From Gonapodya prolifera JEL478 (Eukaryota; Monoblepharomycota; Monoblepharidomycetes; Monoblepharidales; Gonapodyaceae), in assembly GCA_001574975.1 (NCBI GenBank), contig KQ965745.1:62001-126000 (forward strand): DNA of 64,000 nt, read 5' to 3'. A model generated the notes under the pieces. The model was not told where the DNA came from. It did no database searches and saw only the letters and a list, made by a program, of their open reading frames with translations. A program made the translations under genes and the position numbers. Positions 33,983 to 45,140 of the stretch are shown piece after piece; positions within the stretch are counted from its first letter, which is position 1, and each line of letters opens with the position of its first letter.

Positions 33983-35132
33983 AGACGACGACGACGACGA
34001 TGTGGCCATGGGGGAAGCAGCGGACCCATCGAGCCATCTAGGTCCAATACCTATGGAACAAGATTAACCTGAAACTGTTCACACAATACTGGAAGCATGG
34101 GATGGCGACGATGATGTGATGGTCGACCGATAACGAAGACCGACAATGGGTGGAGGCACGGAGGTGGGTGGCAAAAGTCTTTTATCCCACGGTCAACTTC
34201 GAAGAGATATTCCTCGTCTTGCAAGCAAGTCTGAGAGTAGTTTGTAAACGCAGGCGCATTTCTACAAGTAGAGAATTATAATTACGTGACTCCCGAAGTC
34301 TGAGCGATCATTTTGTCGGTGTGCGGGACCTAGGTCCTTTTCAAGCCATTCGCGATGATCGGTCTGGACCAACCAGGCACTCAGGAGCATCGGGTCTGGA
34401 CCGCAGTGTTTAGAGAATTGATGTATTGCCGGAGTAACTGATGCCCCGATGGCCGTGCGTCGTAATCAATTCGATTTGTCGTCGGCGCCAGTCACCCACC
34501 TCGCCAGGTCGTCCCAATTGGAGCGGATACGGTCAGGATCGGCCACGTGAGAGCGATCGATGGCGATTTTGTCTCTGGGCTTTGGAATTGTGCTCAATGG
34601 CGCCACCCTTACCCGTCGGTGTGGGTCCCCGCCGTCACCACAGATTGCAGTGATGGGACCACCCATGGACGCGGCGCTGCGATTCTCGGTGACTTACCTC
34701 GACAAGCGGCAACAAACTAGCACTAACGCGAATGGATTCGGGGCGAACTGGAAGGACCTTGACGTCGCAGGACGGAAGGCCGGAATCACCCACTGGCACT
34801 CCAAGCTGAGCCTTACCCGACTCTTGCGCCGGTACAGGAGTGATCCCATGTCGACGGAATTTGAGCTGGCGCAATGGGATGTGCAGAGAAAAGACAAAAT
34901 GAACCCATTGGGGACGAGTGAGTCGAAATAAGTCCCTCGAATGAAGTCAGCGCGACAGTGCAAAATCATTGGCATTTTCGCGCCCAAATAAGAATCACGC
35001 CGGGAAGCACTTTCAGACGTTAGCAAGATAGCCGGCCCAACACAGCTGACTACTACAAATCAGGATGAATATTCATCGAGCACGTGTGCCACTTCAGCAC
35101 TCAGTAATTCGCATGAGTCTGGCACCCTCAGC
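33983..35132. other. No supported gene
   Basis: Only weak ORFs (for example 34560-34931 +) without motifs. Short GAC/GACGAT repeats near 33990 and 34100. Possible leader of the ORF at 35133. Confidence 0.4.
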
Positions 35133-36035
35133 ATGCATTCTTGTGCAACCCCTGAAAATGCTTCAAAAATTTCTGCCCTTGGACTTCCTATCAGATTGCA
35201 TTCTACACCTGCCAATGCGATTGCTCTTTCGCCTGTGACACCATGCCCGCGCGTCAACTCATATTCCTCAGGATCCTCTATTGCAGTCTCAGTCCTTCGC
35301 CCCCACCAGCCTCCTTTGGTTGGGTCACGCGCAACTCCTCCACTGCTGTGTGCTGGTTCCATGGCAAACACCCCAGCAGCGCATGCTGGAGAAGTTCCAT
35401 TGACAGGTGCTCATAGAGACCTCAATGGCACCACCTTGACACCTGCGTCAACTAAAGTGCCGCGCAACATACAACGTCACGTCTTAACAATTAGGAGTGC
35501 AAAGAGGGCAAGGGAGGATGAGGGTGCTTGCGCAGTATTGCAAGGAGGGCTGGACGAGAACACAGATCCCTCAACCCTTCTGAGGCTTGTTGGAAACCTT
35601 TCAGCTAAAGTGGTTGCTCTTGACAGAAAAATTGAATACTCAAATCGAAAACGGACTCATCTGGAGAAGCAATTGGCAAATGTCACAGACTGCCTGTCAT
35701 TTGCTTTGCACCTATCTGCTGAAGAAAAGTCATCTATAACTAAGAAGCTAATTATTGATGGAGGTCTGGCCTACAGTTTTGTCCACAACACAGAGATTTG
35801 GCTGAAGGACATGCTTTTCAGCCAACTGCCATGCAACTTCTGTCCCAGCTTTTGCTATTCCGAGTGCAGTTTCAAGGTGAAGAAGCATGGCTTGGCCCTG
35901 ACATTGGTAGTTCAGCACAATCAAGGAGTTAGCTGCCGCAAAATTAGCATGCACCATTCTAGTAGTCAGGTCAATGCACTGTACTCATACATAAAATCAA
36001 AGGAATCCTCATTGTGCAAGCCAAGGTATTTGTAA
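35133..36035 (+). CDS. Orphan 300-codon ORF with coiled coil
   Basis: Ser/Thr/Pro-rich first 110 residues, a basic patch (IRSAKRAREDEG) and a coiled coil around residues 155-190 (VVALDRKIEYSNRKRTHLEK). The Cys-rich end (LPCNFCPSFCYSEC) has no clear metal-binding spacing. The frame is open also upstream of the ATG. Could be a transposon-encoded accessory ORF or a degraded host gene; no homology seen. Confidence 0.35.
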   Translation: MHSCATPENASKISALGLPIRLHSTPANAIALSPVTPCPRVNSYSSGSSIAVSVLRPHQPPLVGSRATPPLLCAGSMANTPAAHAGEVPLTGAHRDLNGTTLTPASTKVPRNIQRHVLTIRSAKRAREDEGACAVLQGGLDENTDPSTLLRLVGNLSAKVVALDRKIEYSNRKRTHLEKQLANVTDCLSFALHLSAEEKSSITKKLIIDGGLAYSFVHNTEIWLKDMLFSQLPCNFCPSFCYSECSFKVKKHGLALTLVVQHNQGVSCRKISMHHSSSQVNALYSYIKSKESSLCKPRYL

Positions 36036-36861
36036 ACTTTTGCCCAGTCACCGTTTTGGAGGTGGTAGATAACAATGTTGGTGTTAAAATCAGCAGATGG
36101 TTTCAAAACATCCAGTTGATTCAATAATTTGGTGACTGCTTCAAGTGGTGGATGGTGGTGAGCAACAAATAAAGCACAAGCTGTAGGCAAGGTGACCTTG
36201 ATATGAGATGCTTGAAAACTATGTCGTTGCCACTCCACCAAGCATGGATGAGTGTGTTGGTGCTGCAAAATACTTCCTTGTCTTCAAAATCGTGAGAATT
36301 GTGCTGATCATTGAATCCATGTCCAATATTGATAAGGCGGTTAATGGTAACATGCAAAGTTTGAGTGGATTGCCAAGTGAGTTCAATTCCAGGGCCACTT
36401 CAACAGCACAAGGCGTATTAAAAGTATTGAGAAAAGCATCGCCTTCAAACCTCGTCCAGATGCACGTCTGCTTAAGAGTCGCGGCATTTTGGTGAACATA
36501 TTGGATGACGCGATTTGCCAAGGAACCATGCTGCGTCAGTATCTGGAGGTTGCAACGCATCAAAAAGCCCCAAAGGCAACCCGACGCGATTGGCGCCTTC
36601 CAGGTAGAGTAAAAGGCGGTCAAGAATGGGGGGATTGTTCAGGACAGCAAGCGACCTTGCGCGGGGGATGACGCTGGACGGGGGTTGCTCCTCCTCGGCG
36701 GCGGAGTTTGTGCGCGCACAAAGACTTGGAGATTTGGCAGTAAAGATTTGAGATCGTGGAAAGCGTTTAGAGAGGGCCAGTGATGTGTGATGATAAAGTT
36801 TAAAAAGTTCTCTCAGTGGATACTTGGGAGTTGGTGTTGACGCCAACAAACTGAAGATCAC
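35966..36861 (-). pseudogene. Ankyrin-repeat-like sequence
   Basis: Minus-strand frames show ankyrin-type helices: NTLIHAWWSGNDIVFKHLIS fits the TxLHxAA..GN..xVxxLL pattern, with further repeat-like pieces VAHHHPPLEAVTKLLNQLDV and PILDRLLLYLEGANRVGLPL. They lie in more than one frame, so the gene is broken or cut by introns I could not place. Ankyrin proteins are common both in chytrids and in giant viruses, so origin is open. It overlaps the 3' end of the + ORF at 35133. Confidence 0.45.
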
Positions 36862-37034
36862 AAAGTCCCCCTGCGAAATCTCCAGATTTTCAATTTAAAC
36901 ATTCTTTGACGCGGCTTGGATCATTTGAGCAGCAAGAATCCCTTGAAGTACATTAACAAGGATGGTCAAACAAAAATACGTTACGATAAGGCTCCTCGTT
37001 AACCCTTTTGCCGCAGACAATACACACAATGGTC

Positions 37035-37736
37035 TTAGCAACATGCGCAACCAAAGCAAATGTTGTCGCTGATTGAATCTTTATTCTCCTGGATTTGTCG
37101 CCCATATGAAGGTATGAGTTCACTATGGAGCGGGTCCAGGGAATCCTTTTCGAATTTGAGATAATCGCCATACAAGGAGAGATAACGCAACACTACAGAG
37201 TAAAAGACACATGTATAAACACTCAGTGCGGCTACAAACATCCAAGCCCAGCGCTTTCCTGTTGCGCTTGCATAAATTGACAGGATCCAGGACAGAATGT
37301 CCTCAATCCAGTTTGCAATACAAAGTCTACTGATTAGCAACACATAATCTTGCAAAGTTTTCACAAGTGAAAACTCATCGATGATAATATTGCCACCGTG
37401 TACCTTACAGTGGGCTTTTAAAACACAATTGCAAGCTTTCTGTATCTTGATGAACTCATCGTGTTTGCGTTGCTTCATGGCTGGGTCCAAAAATCTATCG
37501 GGATGTGCTTCACGCTGTTTGTTTCTGCAAGCATCTTTCTTTTGGAGTTCCAAGGCATTTTGGTCTAGGCCCAAAATTTGCAATCTTTCGCTTAAAGTGA
37601 AAAATTTGAAGCCATAAGAGTCTGGAGGCCAAGGTACACGAAAACAAAGATATTTTTGCACACTAAAATAAACCCTTGTACATCTCCCAAAACTCTTGCG
37701 CAACGCATCCGCGCCGACAGTGAACGTACAAATCAT
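37035..37736 (-). CDS. DnaJ-domain membrane protein
   Basis: J-domain co-chaperone expected to stimulate an Hsp70. Signature: LSERLQILGLDQNALELQ, then KQREAHPDRFLDP with the essential HPD, then HDEFIKIQKACNCVL, the helix III/IV pattern. C-terminal to it are two hydrophobic segments (YVLLISRLCIANWIEDILSW and WMFVAALSVYTCVFYSVVLR), suggesting membrane anchoring. An upstream exon (to about 37863, ending EFWEMYKGLF) probably joins it. Low GC compared with host genes; it could belong to the invaded region, where giant viruses also carry J proteins. Confidence 0.6.
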   Translation of the reverse strand: MICTFTVGADALRKSFGRCTRVYFSVQKYLCFRVPWPPDSYGFKFFTLSERLQILGLDQNALELQKKDACRNKQREAHPDRFLDPAMKQRKHDEFIKIQKACNCVLKAHCKVHGGNIIIDEFSLVKTLQDYVLLISRLCIANWIEDILSWILSIYASATGKRWAWMFVAALSVYTCVFYSVVLRYLSLYGDYLKFEKDSLDPLHSELIPSYGRQIQENKDSISDNICFGCACC

Positions 37737-37847
37737 TCAAAATCTCCTTATGCTGCCGCGTTGGCGAAGAGGGTCTGCAAGGTGGCAAGGACAATTCCAC
37801 ACGTCGTACCGCTGGAGGCATCTGAAACGAGCCCCGTTGGATGAGAA

Positions 37848-38432
37848 TTACAGTGGGAGACATGGTCGTTTTACTGTTTTGTCTTTCGCCAGTCGAGGTT
37901 GGCTGGCGCTCCCTTCCTTTGCTTCTGATTCCACAACTGGTTCACCATAGCGATCCCGAGCATCAGATGCACTTTGCTCGTCCGCCGCTGTTTGAATGTC
38001 CTCGGACATTGCGTCGTGGCTCATGCTTCCCGTGCTGTTCCGTCGATCGAATATCCGAGCCACCAGCTTCATCCTCCGACGTCCACCACTGATCAAAGTG
38101 GTTGCAGTTCTCCCGATTGATGATTCCGCCTCACCTCCGTTTTTGCCATCTTTGCATCCAGTTTCTGCAGACGAATCTGGAACGTTTGGGGGAGGTCGAA
38201 GGTCCGAGGGATGCTCCTGAGATGGGTGAGATGGAACCGTTCTGACTGGTACTGCCAAGGCCCCTCCAGTCTCCCGCCCAGCATTTTCCAATCGCTCTAG
38301 TTGAGCCGTGCCTTTAATACTGCCTTTAATATCTTCCGGCACATGTTCGGTTGTCTCCGACCAGTCGAAATGGCTGATAACGCAACCGTGAATCGCAATT
38401 CGGCTGATTGCTGTGAAGGAGCGCGAGTCCAT
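37848..38432 (-). CDS. Hydrophilic hypothetical protein
   Basis: 194 residues from the first in-frame ATG (38432, MDSRSFTAISRIAIHG); the frame opens slightly earlier. Rich in Ser, Glu, Arg and Pro with no hydrophobic segment, and a basic patch GGRRRMKLVARIFDRR. Its stop lies at the ATG-side end of the DnaJ gene's first exon, so the two overlap by a few bases or one of them is wrong. No family recognised. Confidence 0.3.
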   Translation of the reverse strand: MDSRSFTAISRIAIHGCVISHFDWSETTEHVPEDIKGSIKGTAQLERLENAGRETGGALAVPVRTVPSHPSQEHPSDLRPPPNVPDSSAETGCKDGKNGGEAESSIGRTATTLISGGRRRMKLVARIFDRRNSTGSMSHDAMSEDIQTAADEQSASDARDRYGEPVVESEAKEGSASQPRLAKDKTVKRPCLPL

Positions 38433-39300
38433 TTCTTTCCCTTCCCCTTTTCGTCCTGGCGAGACTGGAGCACTACCGAGTCGCGGAATATGTACCAAAA
38501 AAATAAGCTTGTCGCAGGTAAGGTCCGCTCTCCGAGGCCGTCAGGGTTCACCGACCTTCGCCGAAATTTGAGGGGAATGAAAGGCAATAATGGAGACAGG
38601 TAGAGACTACTTAGTGAGTCACAGACTTTTCTGCGCCCTGCAAAACCAATGGAAACATGCCAATGCATTTTCGACCGGTGGCAGTATTCATATCCACATA
38701 AAAAAACGTGGAAACAATGAAAAGAATGATGCCCCCATCGAGAGTCAAGGGAGGACTAATAGCTACCATGATGTCAGTGCAAAAATATGATTTATTCAGG
38801 TACAGGCGGTTTGTGAGTTTGAAAGTTGTGGCCACGCGCTGCTCAACGATGATCAGTTTCCACCAAATGCTTCCTTTCCCAGCACATAGCTCGTCGTCTT
38901 CCTGCTTCCGATTCAATCTTCCAATAAACACCGCAGATACATAATGCCCGATGCACCTGAGACTGCGACTTCGAAACATCAAGGTATGTATACTCGAATT
39001 TGATTTCCTTCCACGCGGCAATACGGACAACGGAAAATATCAGGACGGACCCTTAGACGCTCGAAACAGCCTTCGCATGCCACAAGGTGGCGGCTTCGAT
39101 GTCCCACAAAAACCCATGCGATGTTAGAGGATATGAGGGGTCTATAGTGGGACAACTTGAGCTTACCAGCGATCAACAGCCATCTCCCGATTTGCAGTGA
39201 AGCACACAATCTTTGCCGGTTCGTCATTCATCCATAGACCGTAATGCAATGTCACAATCTGCTTCTCATGAGTACCACGTCAGCATATGCACTCACACAT
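38433..39300. other. No supported gene
   Basis: Scattered ORFs of 60-140 codons on both strands without motif or convincing codon use. Includes A-rich runs near 38700. Confidence 0.4.
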
Positions 39301-40248
39301 TCAAAAGACTCCCTCGACCTCTAAAACGCCGAAAATGTAAAATGTGTCATTTGTAACAAGAAGGGAAAGTCCACGAAGACACCCTACTTTTGGCCATACA
39401 ACTCTGAGTTTGTCGTCCCTACTCCAACCCAAAAATTCCACCAAAGAGCCCACTGGGACGTAAGCTGCGACTCTGCCCTCGGAATCAATTGCGGACATCG
39501 TCCTAAAAGCTGCAATTTGCCATTCTGGACCCCTTCTTCTCCACAGGTTGTCGACAGTCGATGGTGATGGCGGAATAGTGCCAGCCGGTGAGAGATTGAA
39601 CCACTTGTCATCCCCACCACTACCTCCGTACGTGGAAACAAATGCGTCCACAGAAACCTCGGATATATTCTTCATCCGAATTCCTCCCATATCCTATTGT
39701 GTTCGAAATGAGACATTCACAGTGTCATTAGAAATGATACTCCATCTTACTAACTTGAGCCGTGATTACCCACTGGATCACTTTGACAAGGTGCGGAATA
39801 GCTCTCCCATCCGACAATTTCGACTTCTGTCGGAGCTCCCACATACACTGCACCTTTTTTGTCTTGGATTTTGCTATCCGAGGTGTCCCAGACGATCACA
39901 ACGTCCCAGGCCTCTCGTTGCCACGTGTTGCTCTGCCCATTTAGAAGAGGATGCCACGAGTCACTTTCAGACGCTCTGCTGTAGTTGGACACAGCGACCA
40001 ACAGCGAAGTGCCGGAGATGTTTGTGACTTTGATCGAATGACGGTCTCTGTCTAATCGGTTGACACGGTACTGTAAGCGCCCTTTCATGGACCAACTGGT
40101 GAAACTCCCGGCAAACCAGAAATTCTTGGCTTCTTGGACTTACATTTGTTAGCCGCTGGTTGCCGAAATCCGATGTAGTGAGGATAGTGTGGCAACTGTT
40201 TGCTGTGATCAAAGTCGATCACTCACTTTCAGGCATTTGCGAGAGCAT
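39301..40248 (-). CDS. Two-domain beta-sandwich-type protein
   Basis: Four exons. Start ATG 40248 (MLSQMPE), then TNSCHTILTTSDFGNQRLTN, then YRVNRLDRD. Domain 1 reads IKVTNISGTSLLVAVSNYSR, SWHPLLNGQSNTWQREAWDV, VIVWD and GAVYVGAPTEVEIVGW. Domain 2 repeats the plan: VSVDAFVSTYGG, DKWFNLSPAG, LWRRRGPEWQIAAFR and VAAYVPVGSLVEFLGW. Ends TGA 39301. The pattern (Val-Phe-Val-Ser-x-Tyr; Trp-(F/H)-x-Leu-x-Pro-Gly; Trp-x-Arg-x-x-Trp-(E/Q)-(V/I); Tyr-Val-Pro) recalls a family common in mushroom genomes that I cannot name. An internal duplication is evident. Probably a soluble cytosolic or secreted beta protein; no signal peptide seen. Confidence 0.7.
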
Positions 40249-40816
40249 CTGCTTCCGTATATTTAATGGTGGATAAAATGCAGAGCTTTGACGACTGGTT
40301 GATCCCTTCACGTTTGCCGATGGGGTATAATGGAGATCCGAAGAGTGAGACCACTTGGGAGGAGCGCGGCACCAGATGCGAGGCGACGACCGAGGGAGAT
40401 AAAGCGTATGACAGATTTGGCTTCAAGTGGGAGAGGCTGGATGTTGGATTTGTGGGTGAGTGGGATCTGGAAGAGATATAGATTTAAATAAGTTCATCTG
40501 TTGACCTGCACCCTTACTTACCCGTAAATTAGCACTACCTCGCCCGTGAAAGACATACCGCACGAAGCACGAATAACTTTGGGAATGGATGGGGAAGAGA
40601 GACCTGAGAAAGTTGCGTTTCCATGTTCATCGCTACACGCACACCTTTCCTTCCTCTTTCTCCCCCTATTTCTTTCCTTTTGTCGTAAAATAGCCTCTAA
40701 ATGTTGCAAATGTTCAAATTCTAGGCGATTACTTGTAAGTGGTGTGCGCCGCCGGATGCCAGCAGGGTGCTTTCCAATTTCACCACTGCAGTTGACGGCA
40801 AACCCAGAGCAACAAT
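40249..40816. other. Divergent intergenic region
   Basis: Promoter space for the beta-sandwich gene (-) and the F-box gene (+). ORFs here are short and overlap on both strands. Pyrimidine-rich stretch at 40648-40682. Confidence 0.45.
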
Positions 40817-42275
40817 ATGGCGCCGCCGAATCGGCGCCTCAAACGGCCACGAGAAAGTGATCCCACTCAATCCGTCGTTCCGGATGGCAGGACAGACGAC
40901 CATGCACCGTCTCTGAGCTCCCTACCGCCCGAACTCACAGCTCGCATCATGGAATGGATCGATCCTTCGACGTTGTACCTCACCCTTCCCTGCGTTTCAA
41001 GATTGGTGCGCGCTTCTGCGTCGATGGTCCTGTCGCGTGAGTTTCAATGAAATCCAAACCATTAATCATGCCATCATCACATGATCGTTGACCACTCACG
41101 TACCTTCCTACTTTACGTCAGGCTATTCTGTCATTGTCGACGTCGAGGTCCCCATGTCACCCCCCCACACTACGCTCACGGACCTACCCCGCGTGTACTC
41201 CGTGCTCGCCCGCACACCGCGGGGGGAACCCAGTGCCATCGCGTACCCCGCGACACCCGGACGAAGGGACAGATGCTGGGGACCGTGCTCTATCCTCGAC
41301 AAGGTCGAGACACACCGTTCTGGTGATGGAAGGGACCGCAAATATGCTTTGGAGGTCAAGGCCACCGTCAATTCTGCCTGGGTCACATCAAATCACGGTC
41401 GATGGGACGGGGCACTGCGCGAGGAGCTTGCGCGAGCGTGTAGCTCTCGCGGAGCCTTACCTGGAATATTTCGTCCAATACGTCGGCTCTCCTTCACGGG
41501 GGGCTCCGATAGCTTCCTGGACGTCGCGAGGGTATGGTGGCTCCTGGTTCGAAGTTTTCAACCAATGCGGTTGCTCTTTAACTCGGGGGTTTCGAAATGG
41601 GCGGAGCCTGATGAAAATGGGACCGGCGATTCTGTGTCAGTTTTGGAGCTGACACGCGATTACAACTGGGCAATACACTTCGGGCGCGCACTGGAGTATT
41701 TCCCAAATGTGACCAGCGTGTTAAAGGACAGCTTTGTGCAGTCGCCTTTCGAAAAGATTGCAGCACCACGAGTGCGCTCTTTCTGTACGACATTGGTGAT
41801 CACCCCACGCAGGACGCTCTGCAACCTGCCGTTGGTGGAAAAGTTGGGGTACATGACAAGTGACGTCGCTTCAGCTACGGACGATGATGGCACACTCCTG
41901 GTGCGAACCCATCTTCGCAAGCTGGGCATTAGGTGGTGCCGAAGCAACGTAAAGAGTCTGAAGAAACTGGTCAAAATGGCACCACTTGCGTTTCCGAATC
42001 TAGAATCGCTGGATTTGGTTCTTGCCTCCATGGGGCGTGTCGCCTGGAATTGGGTGGACGTGCGGCAAGAGCTTTGTCAACTTGCGCAGAGCATGAATGG
42101 GAAGTTGAAGGTGGTTATTCTGCGTGTTGCCGAAGGATCTCAACATATAGGAGGACACAAAAGCGAGTCGGTCAAGCTGAAAGTTGACCTCCAAAATTTT
42201 GGGGTGCGTTGTGTTGTGGTGGAGAACCCTAACATAACGGAATACGATTTTGAGTCAGATGCATTATGCGTTTGA
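40817..42275 (+). CDS. F-box protein with Leu-rich-type C-terminal part (intact paralogue)
   Basis: Exons 40817-41036 and 41122-42275, joined through an Arg codon (C|GC). The first exon carries a basic start (MAPPNRRLKRPRESDPTQ) and the F-box LSSLPPELTARIMEWIDPS, then LPCVSRLVRASASMVLS. The second exon is about 385 codons with repeat-like Leu-spaced helices: HLRKLGIRWCRSNVKSLKKL, AFPNLESLDLVLASMGRVAW, GKLKVVILRVAEG and the end YDFESDALCV at TGA. It probably binds SKP1 and a ubiquitylation target; target unknown. The copy at 18850-20380 shares exon structure and about half of its residues but is disabled. A piece of the 3' coding end is duplicated just after the stop. Confidence 0.8.
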
Positions 42276-42361
42276 CGAGTGGCATGTGTTGTGGTGGAGA
42301 ACCCAATCGTAACAGAATACGTTTTTTTTTAGTTAAATACACTATCCGTTTGATGAGTGGC
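42210..42361 (+). repeat. Tandem duplication of the F-box gene's 3' coding end
   Basis: Unit 1 42210-42283 (last codons and stop) and unit 2 42285-42361 are about 75 bp each. TGTGTTGTGGTGGAGAACCC starts both; GAGTGGC ends both. Unit 2 has diverged and contains a T9 run where unit 1 encodes Asp-Phe-Glu. Confidence 0.85.
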
Positions 42362-42888
42362 CTGCGTTGAATTTTCGACTAATCAGAGTGGTGAGGGTGA
42401 TGCAACAATGGATGTCGTGGGCACCTGCCAGTGGTGCTCGCCGCTTCGACCATGTTTCAGTTGCGAGCAATGGAGGCAAAATCGAGTGTGTGCAACGTTC
42501 CGCTCTTTGAAGGGGGATGTCAAGTGTGCAATCATATAAGTAGGTGTGACAAATGTCAATCGAACCAGAATCATTTGTCGCCGGTCACGATCGCTAAAAC
42601 GAGACCGGATCATCATCTCTGAGCATTTATGCCTCTATCTGAAGATACACAAGAATTACATGAAAGCACCATATGTAATGTAAACTGCCCCCGCGCCCCC
42701 CCCGCCCCAAAAGTATCACACAATATCAATCCACACAATCTGCACTATATCAAAGTTATTTCAAAACGCAGGCTGACTCGACAAGGCCCACAAGATATCG
42801 TTGACGTCGTTTCCTCGATGATGCTACCCCCACTGATTCCACGACCCTGCTGGGCGAATTGCATCAAGCTACTTCTTGCTCCTCCAGC
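42362..42888. other. Convergent 3' ends, no gene
   Basis: Between the F-box gene stop and the stop of the minus coiled-coil gene. A C-rich run at 42690-42706. The ORF at 42629-42946 (+) is antisense to the last exon of the neighbour and is rejected. Confidence 0.45.
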
Positions 42889-44469
42889 TCACGTTGCTGT
42901 ACTACTCCATGATGTGCCATTTGGGGAACCCTTCCAGAGCTTCTGAGACTTGAGCTCCTTGATGAACAATGGCAAGAACTTGCCATTCTCCTTCACAAGG
43001 ACGCCGCTTCCGTTTCTGCCGCCCCGCCACGCTGCCACGTGTGGTCTCATTAATTACGTTCTGGAAATTTCATCGTCATGTCTCCGGGAACTCACTTAAT
43101 GTCTCAGCGCTGGATAGGTCTGTGTGATTTTTCCTGGATTGATAAAGAACCTGATGAATCCTGGAGGCGGTGTTCGGGCTGCACGTTGTACAAATTCCGG
43201 GATTCAGCTCCTCCAGCACATCCCTATAGTTGCGAAATCCCGACGGGTGCAGAGTCCTTTCCTCTTCTTCCTCTTCGGTAAAGTTTGGACGTTGACGTTT
43301 GGCACGCCGTTGCACAGGTACATCATCCTCTTCCTGCGGTCCGGCTTCGTCGCCTGAACGCTCCTCCTCAAAGTACCGACCTGAACGCTTTGAGCTCCTG
43401 CTCCTTGGCAAACGTTCCTCCTCATCACCACCCGCGTTCCCCTCTCCGTTGTCCATCCCCTCCCCTTCATCCTCTGATTCATCGTCGGCCCCATGTGAGA
43501 CTTCCGGGAGCGTAATAGTTTGACAGGCAGCATCTGTTCGTACCACGTGGGGTGCGTCAACCACGGTCTGGAGATTGAACTTTTCGGCTGCGCGAATGAG
43601 CCTGGCAAAAGATGCCCGAGCCGCGGCGAGCGCACAGTCACGGGCAGCCGAAACAAGCTCCGCACAGTCCTCGACCTCCCACCGGATCGATTCTGCTTCG
43701 ACAGCTTCCTCCTGGCAGCCGACATCCTGAAGGCACTTGACCGCACTGCTGAATTGCGACGCAATAGAGTCGACGGGCTTTGGTGTGTGGATTCAGACGG
43801 ATACCATGTCAGGTGAAAAGTTGATAATTGGTCACATATCATCCGGCAACCTCCACAACAGACAGATATCCTCACCACGAGTGGAACGGCCTCCGCAGCC
43901 TGCTTGGCTCTCTCCGCCTTCTCCACCATAATCTTCACCGCAACGGCAAGCTCCAACGCCTGTTCCATTGCTCTCCTGTGCGACTCGAACGTCTCCCCGA
44001 CGAGTTTCCTCAGCCTGGCGTGCTCGAGCAGCGCATAGTCCTTGAGCGCCTTGCGCTTCTTCTGCCACTCGACCTCGGCGTCGTGGGCCCGCGCTTCAGA
44101 CTCGAGAAGCAGTCTGCGCCGCGCTTCCTTGAGCGCCTGCATCGCCTCGTACCGCTTCAGAGACTCCTGCGCCTCCCGTCGTAACTTCTCCTCGACCTCT
44201 GTCTCATCGTCGGGGGGCGGATGCGAATCCGAGGCAGAAGTGGCCGCAGAGGCGGACTTTGGTATTGTGGTGCGGGTGGAAGTTTGGGATTGATGATGGA
44301 TTACTCGCGAGAAACGGGAAAGCTCGTCGATGCTCAACTTACCACCAGCGCGTGTATGCTCATTTGAGTGCGATTTCCGGCGCTTGAGACCCCTTGGGCT
44401 GTAATCATCTGTGTGGAGCGGTTTGTGTGGAGACGGCGAAAATGAGTCATAAATAGTTATTAGTTTCAA
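42889..44469 (-). CDS. Coiled-coil acidic nuclear-type protein (5' end uncertain)
   Basis: The first visible exon reads SPRGLKRRKSHSNEHT, then a long charged coiled coil from about 44250 to 43930: LRREAQESLKRYEAMQALKE, EVEWQKKRKALKDYALLEHA, ALELAVAVKIMVEKAERAKQ. The next exon has EEAVEAESIRWEVEDCAELV, then a Glu/Asp-rich segment with basic clusters (RRAKRQRPNFTEEEEEE) and NYRDVLEELNPGICTTCSPN. The last exon is inferred as GVLVKENGKFLPLFIKELKS to SWSSTAT and TGA 42889. No in-frame ATG is seen before the coiled coil, so a first exon lies further upstream (44.5-45 kb) or the frame starts at MQALKE. No family recognised; nuclear location is inferred from composition. Confidence 0.6.
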
Positions 44470-45140
44470 AGTGTAGTCAAAAACACTTTACACCCCAAAA
44501 TTACACCACGAGGAGAAGCGTGCTCTTGCTGGGTGTGAGGGAGAGCAAGGCTCTTCATGAAAGCGCTCGTCTTTGGGTCCCGACATATGGGCTCTCCAGT
44601 TGGCATCGTCCGGCCTGAAGTTTTGGATAGCCAGGCCATGTGTAACGGCAGTTGGCACATGATACCTCAACTCAGCTCACAATGGGGCGTGTCTTTGGAG
44701 AGATTGTGCACAACTGGGCACTGGCGCAGAGTGTGTTTCCGAATCTGGAAGTGGAAACACGAACTTGACACTCAAATAGGTGGGCGTGCGCACAGGGAAA
44801 GACACTTGTGTCGACTGACAGTTCTTAATTCGGACGCGGCGTGGAAAGAGTTGATCGCGGCTGTACGTCCATGCCCTGTGAATTTTGATGGTTACAATCC
44901 CCCCTGAGGTTGCACAAGGGAATGCAATACAGGCGGCGATGCGAGCGCGGTGATATGAGCATAACGTTACGGCATAGACTACTGTTTATTCGGTGTTTGG
45001 ATGTCGCGAATGGGTAAGGAGAAGGGAAAAACAGAGAAAGGACGTGCGAAGTTTGCGTGATGCGTTGGCCCTTCACCGATCAAAGTAGAATTGTGTTTAT
45101 TTCAATTCGAGTACCTTCCTCTATTCTATTCGCTACAAAG
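44470..45140. other. Intergenic; missing first exon of neighbour may lie here
   Basis: Divergent promoter region between the coiled-coil gene (-) and the beta-helix gene (+). The + ORF 44557-44907 lacks an exon-like setting. Minus ORFs 44466-44670 could hold a 5' exon. Confidence 0.4.

Noticed and set aside
42629-42946. 105-codon + ORF
   Set aside because: Antisense to the last exon of the coiled-coil gene and begins in a C-rich run.
44557-44907. 116-codon + ORF
   Set aside because: No motif; sits in a divergent promoter region and lacks coding-type bias.
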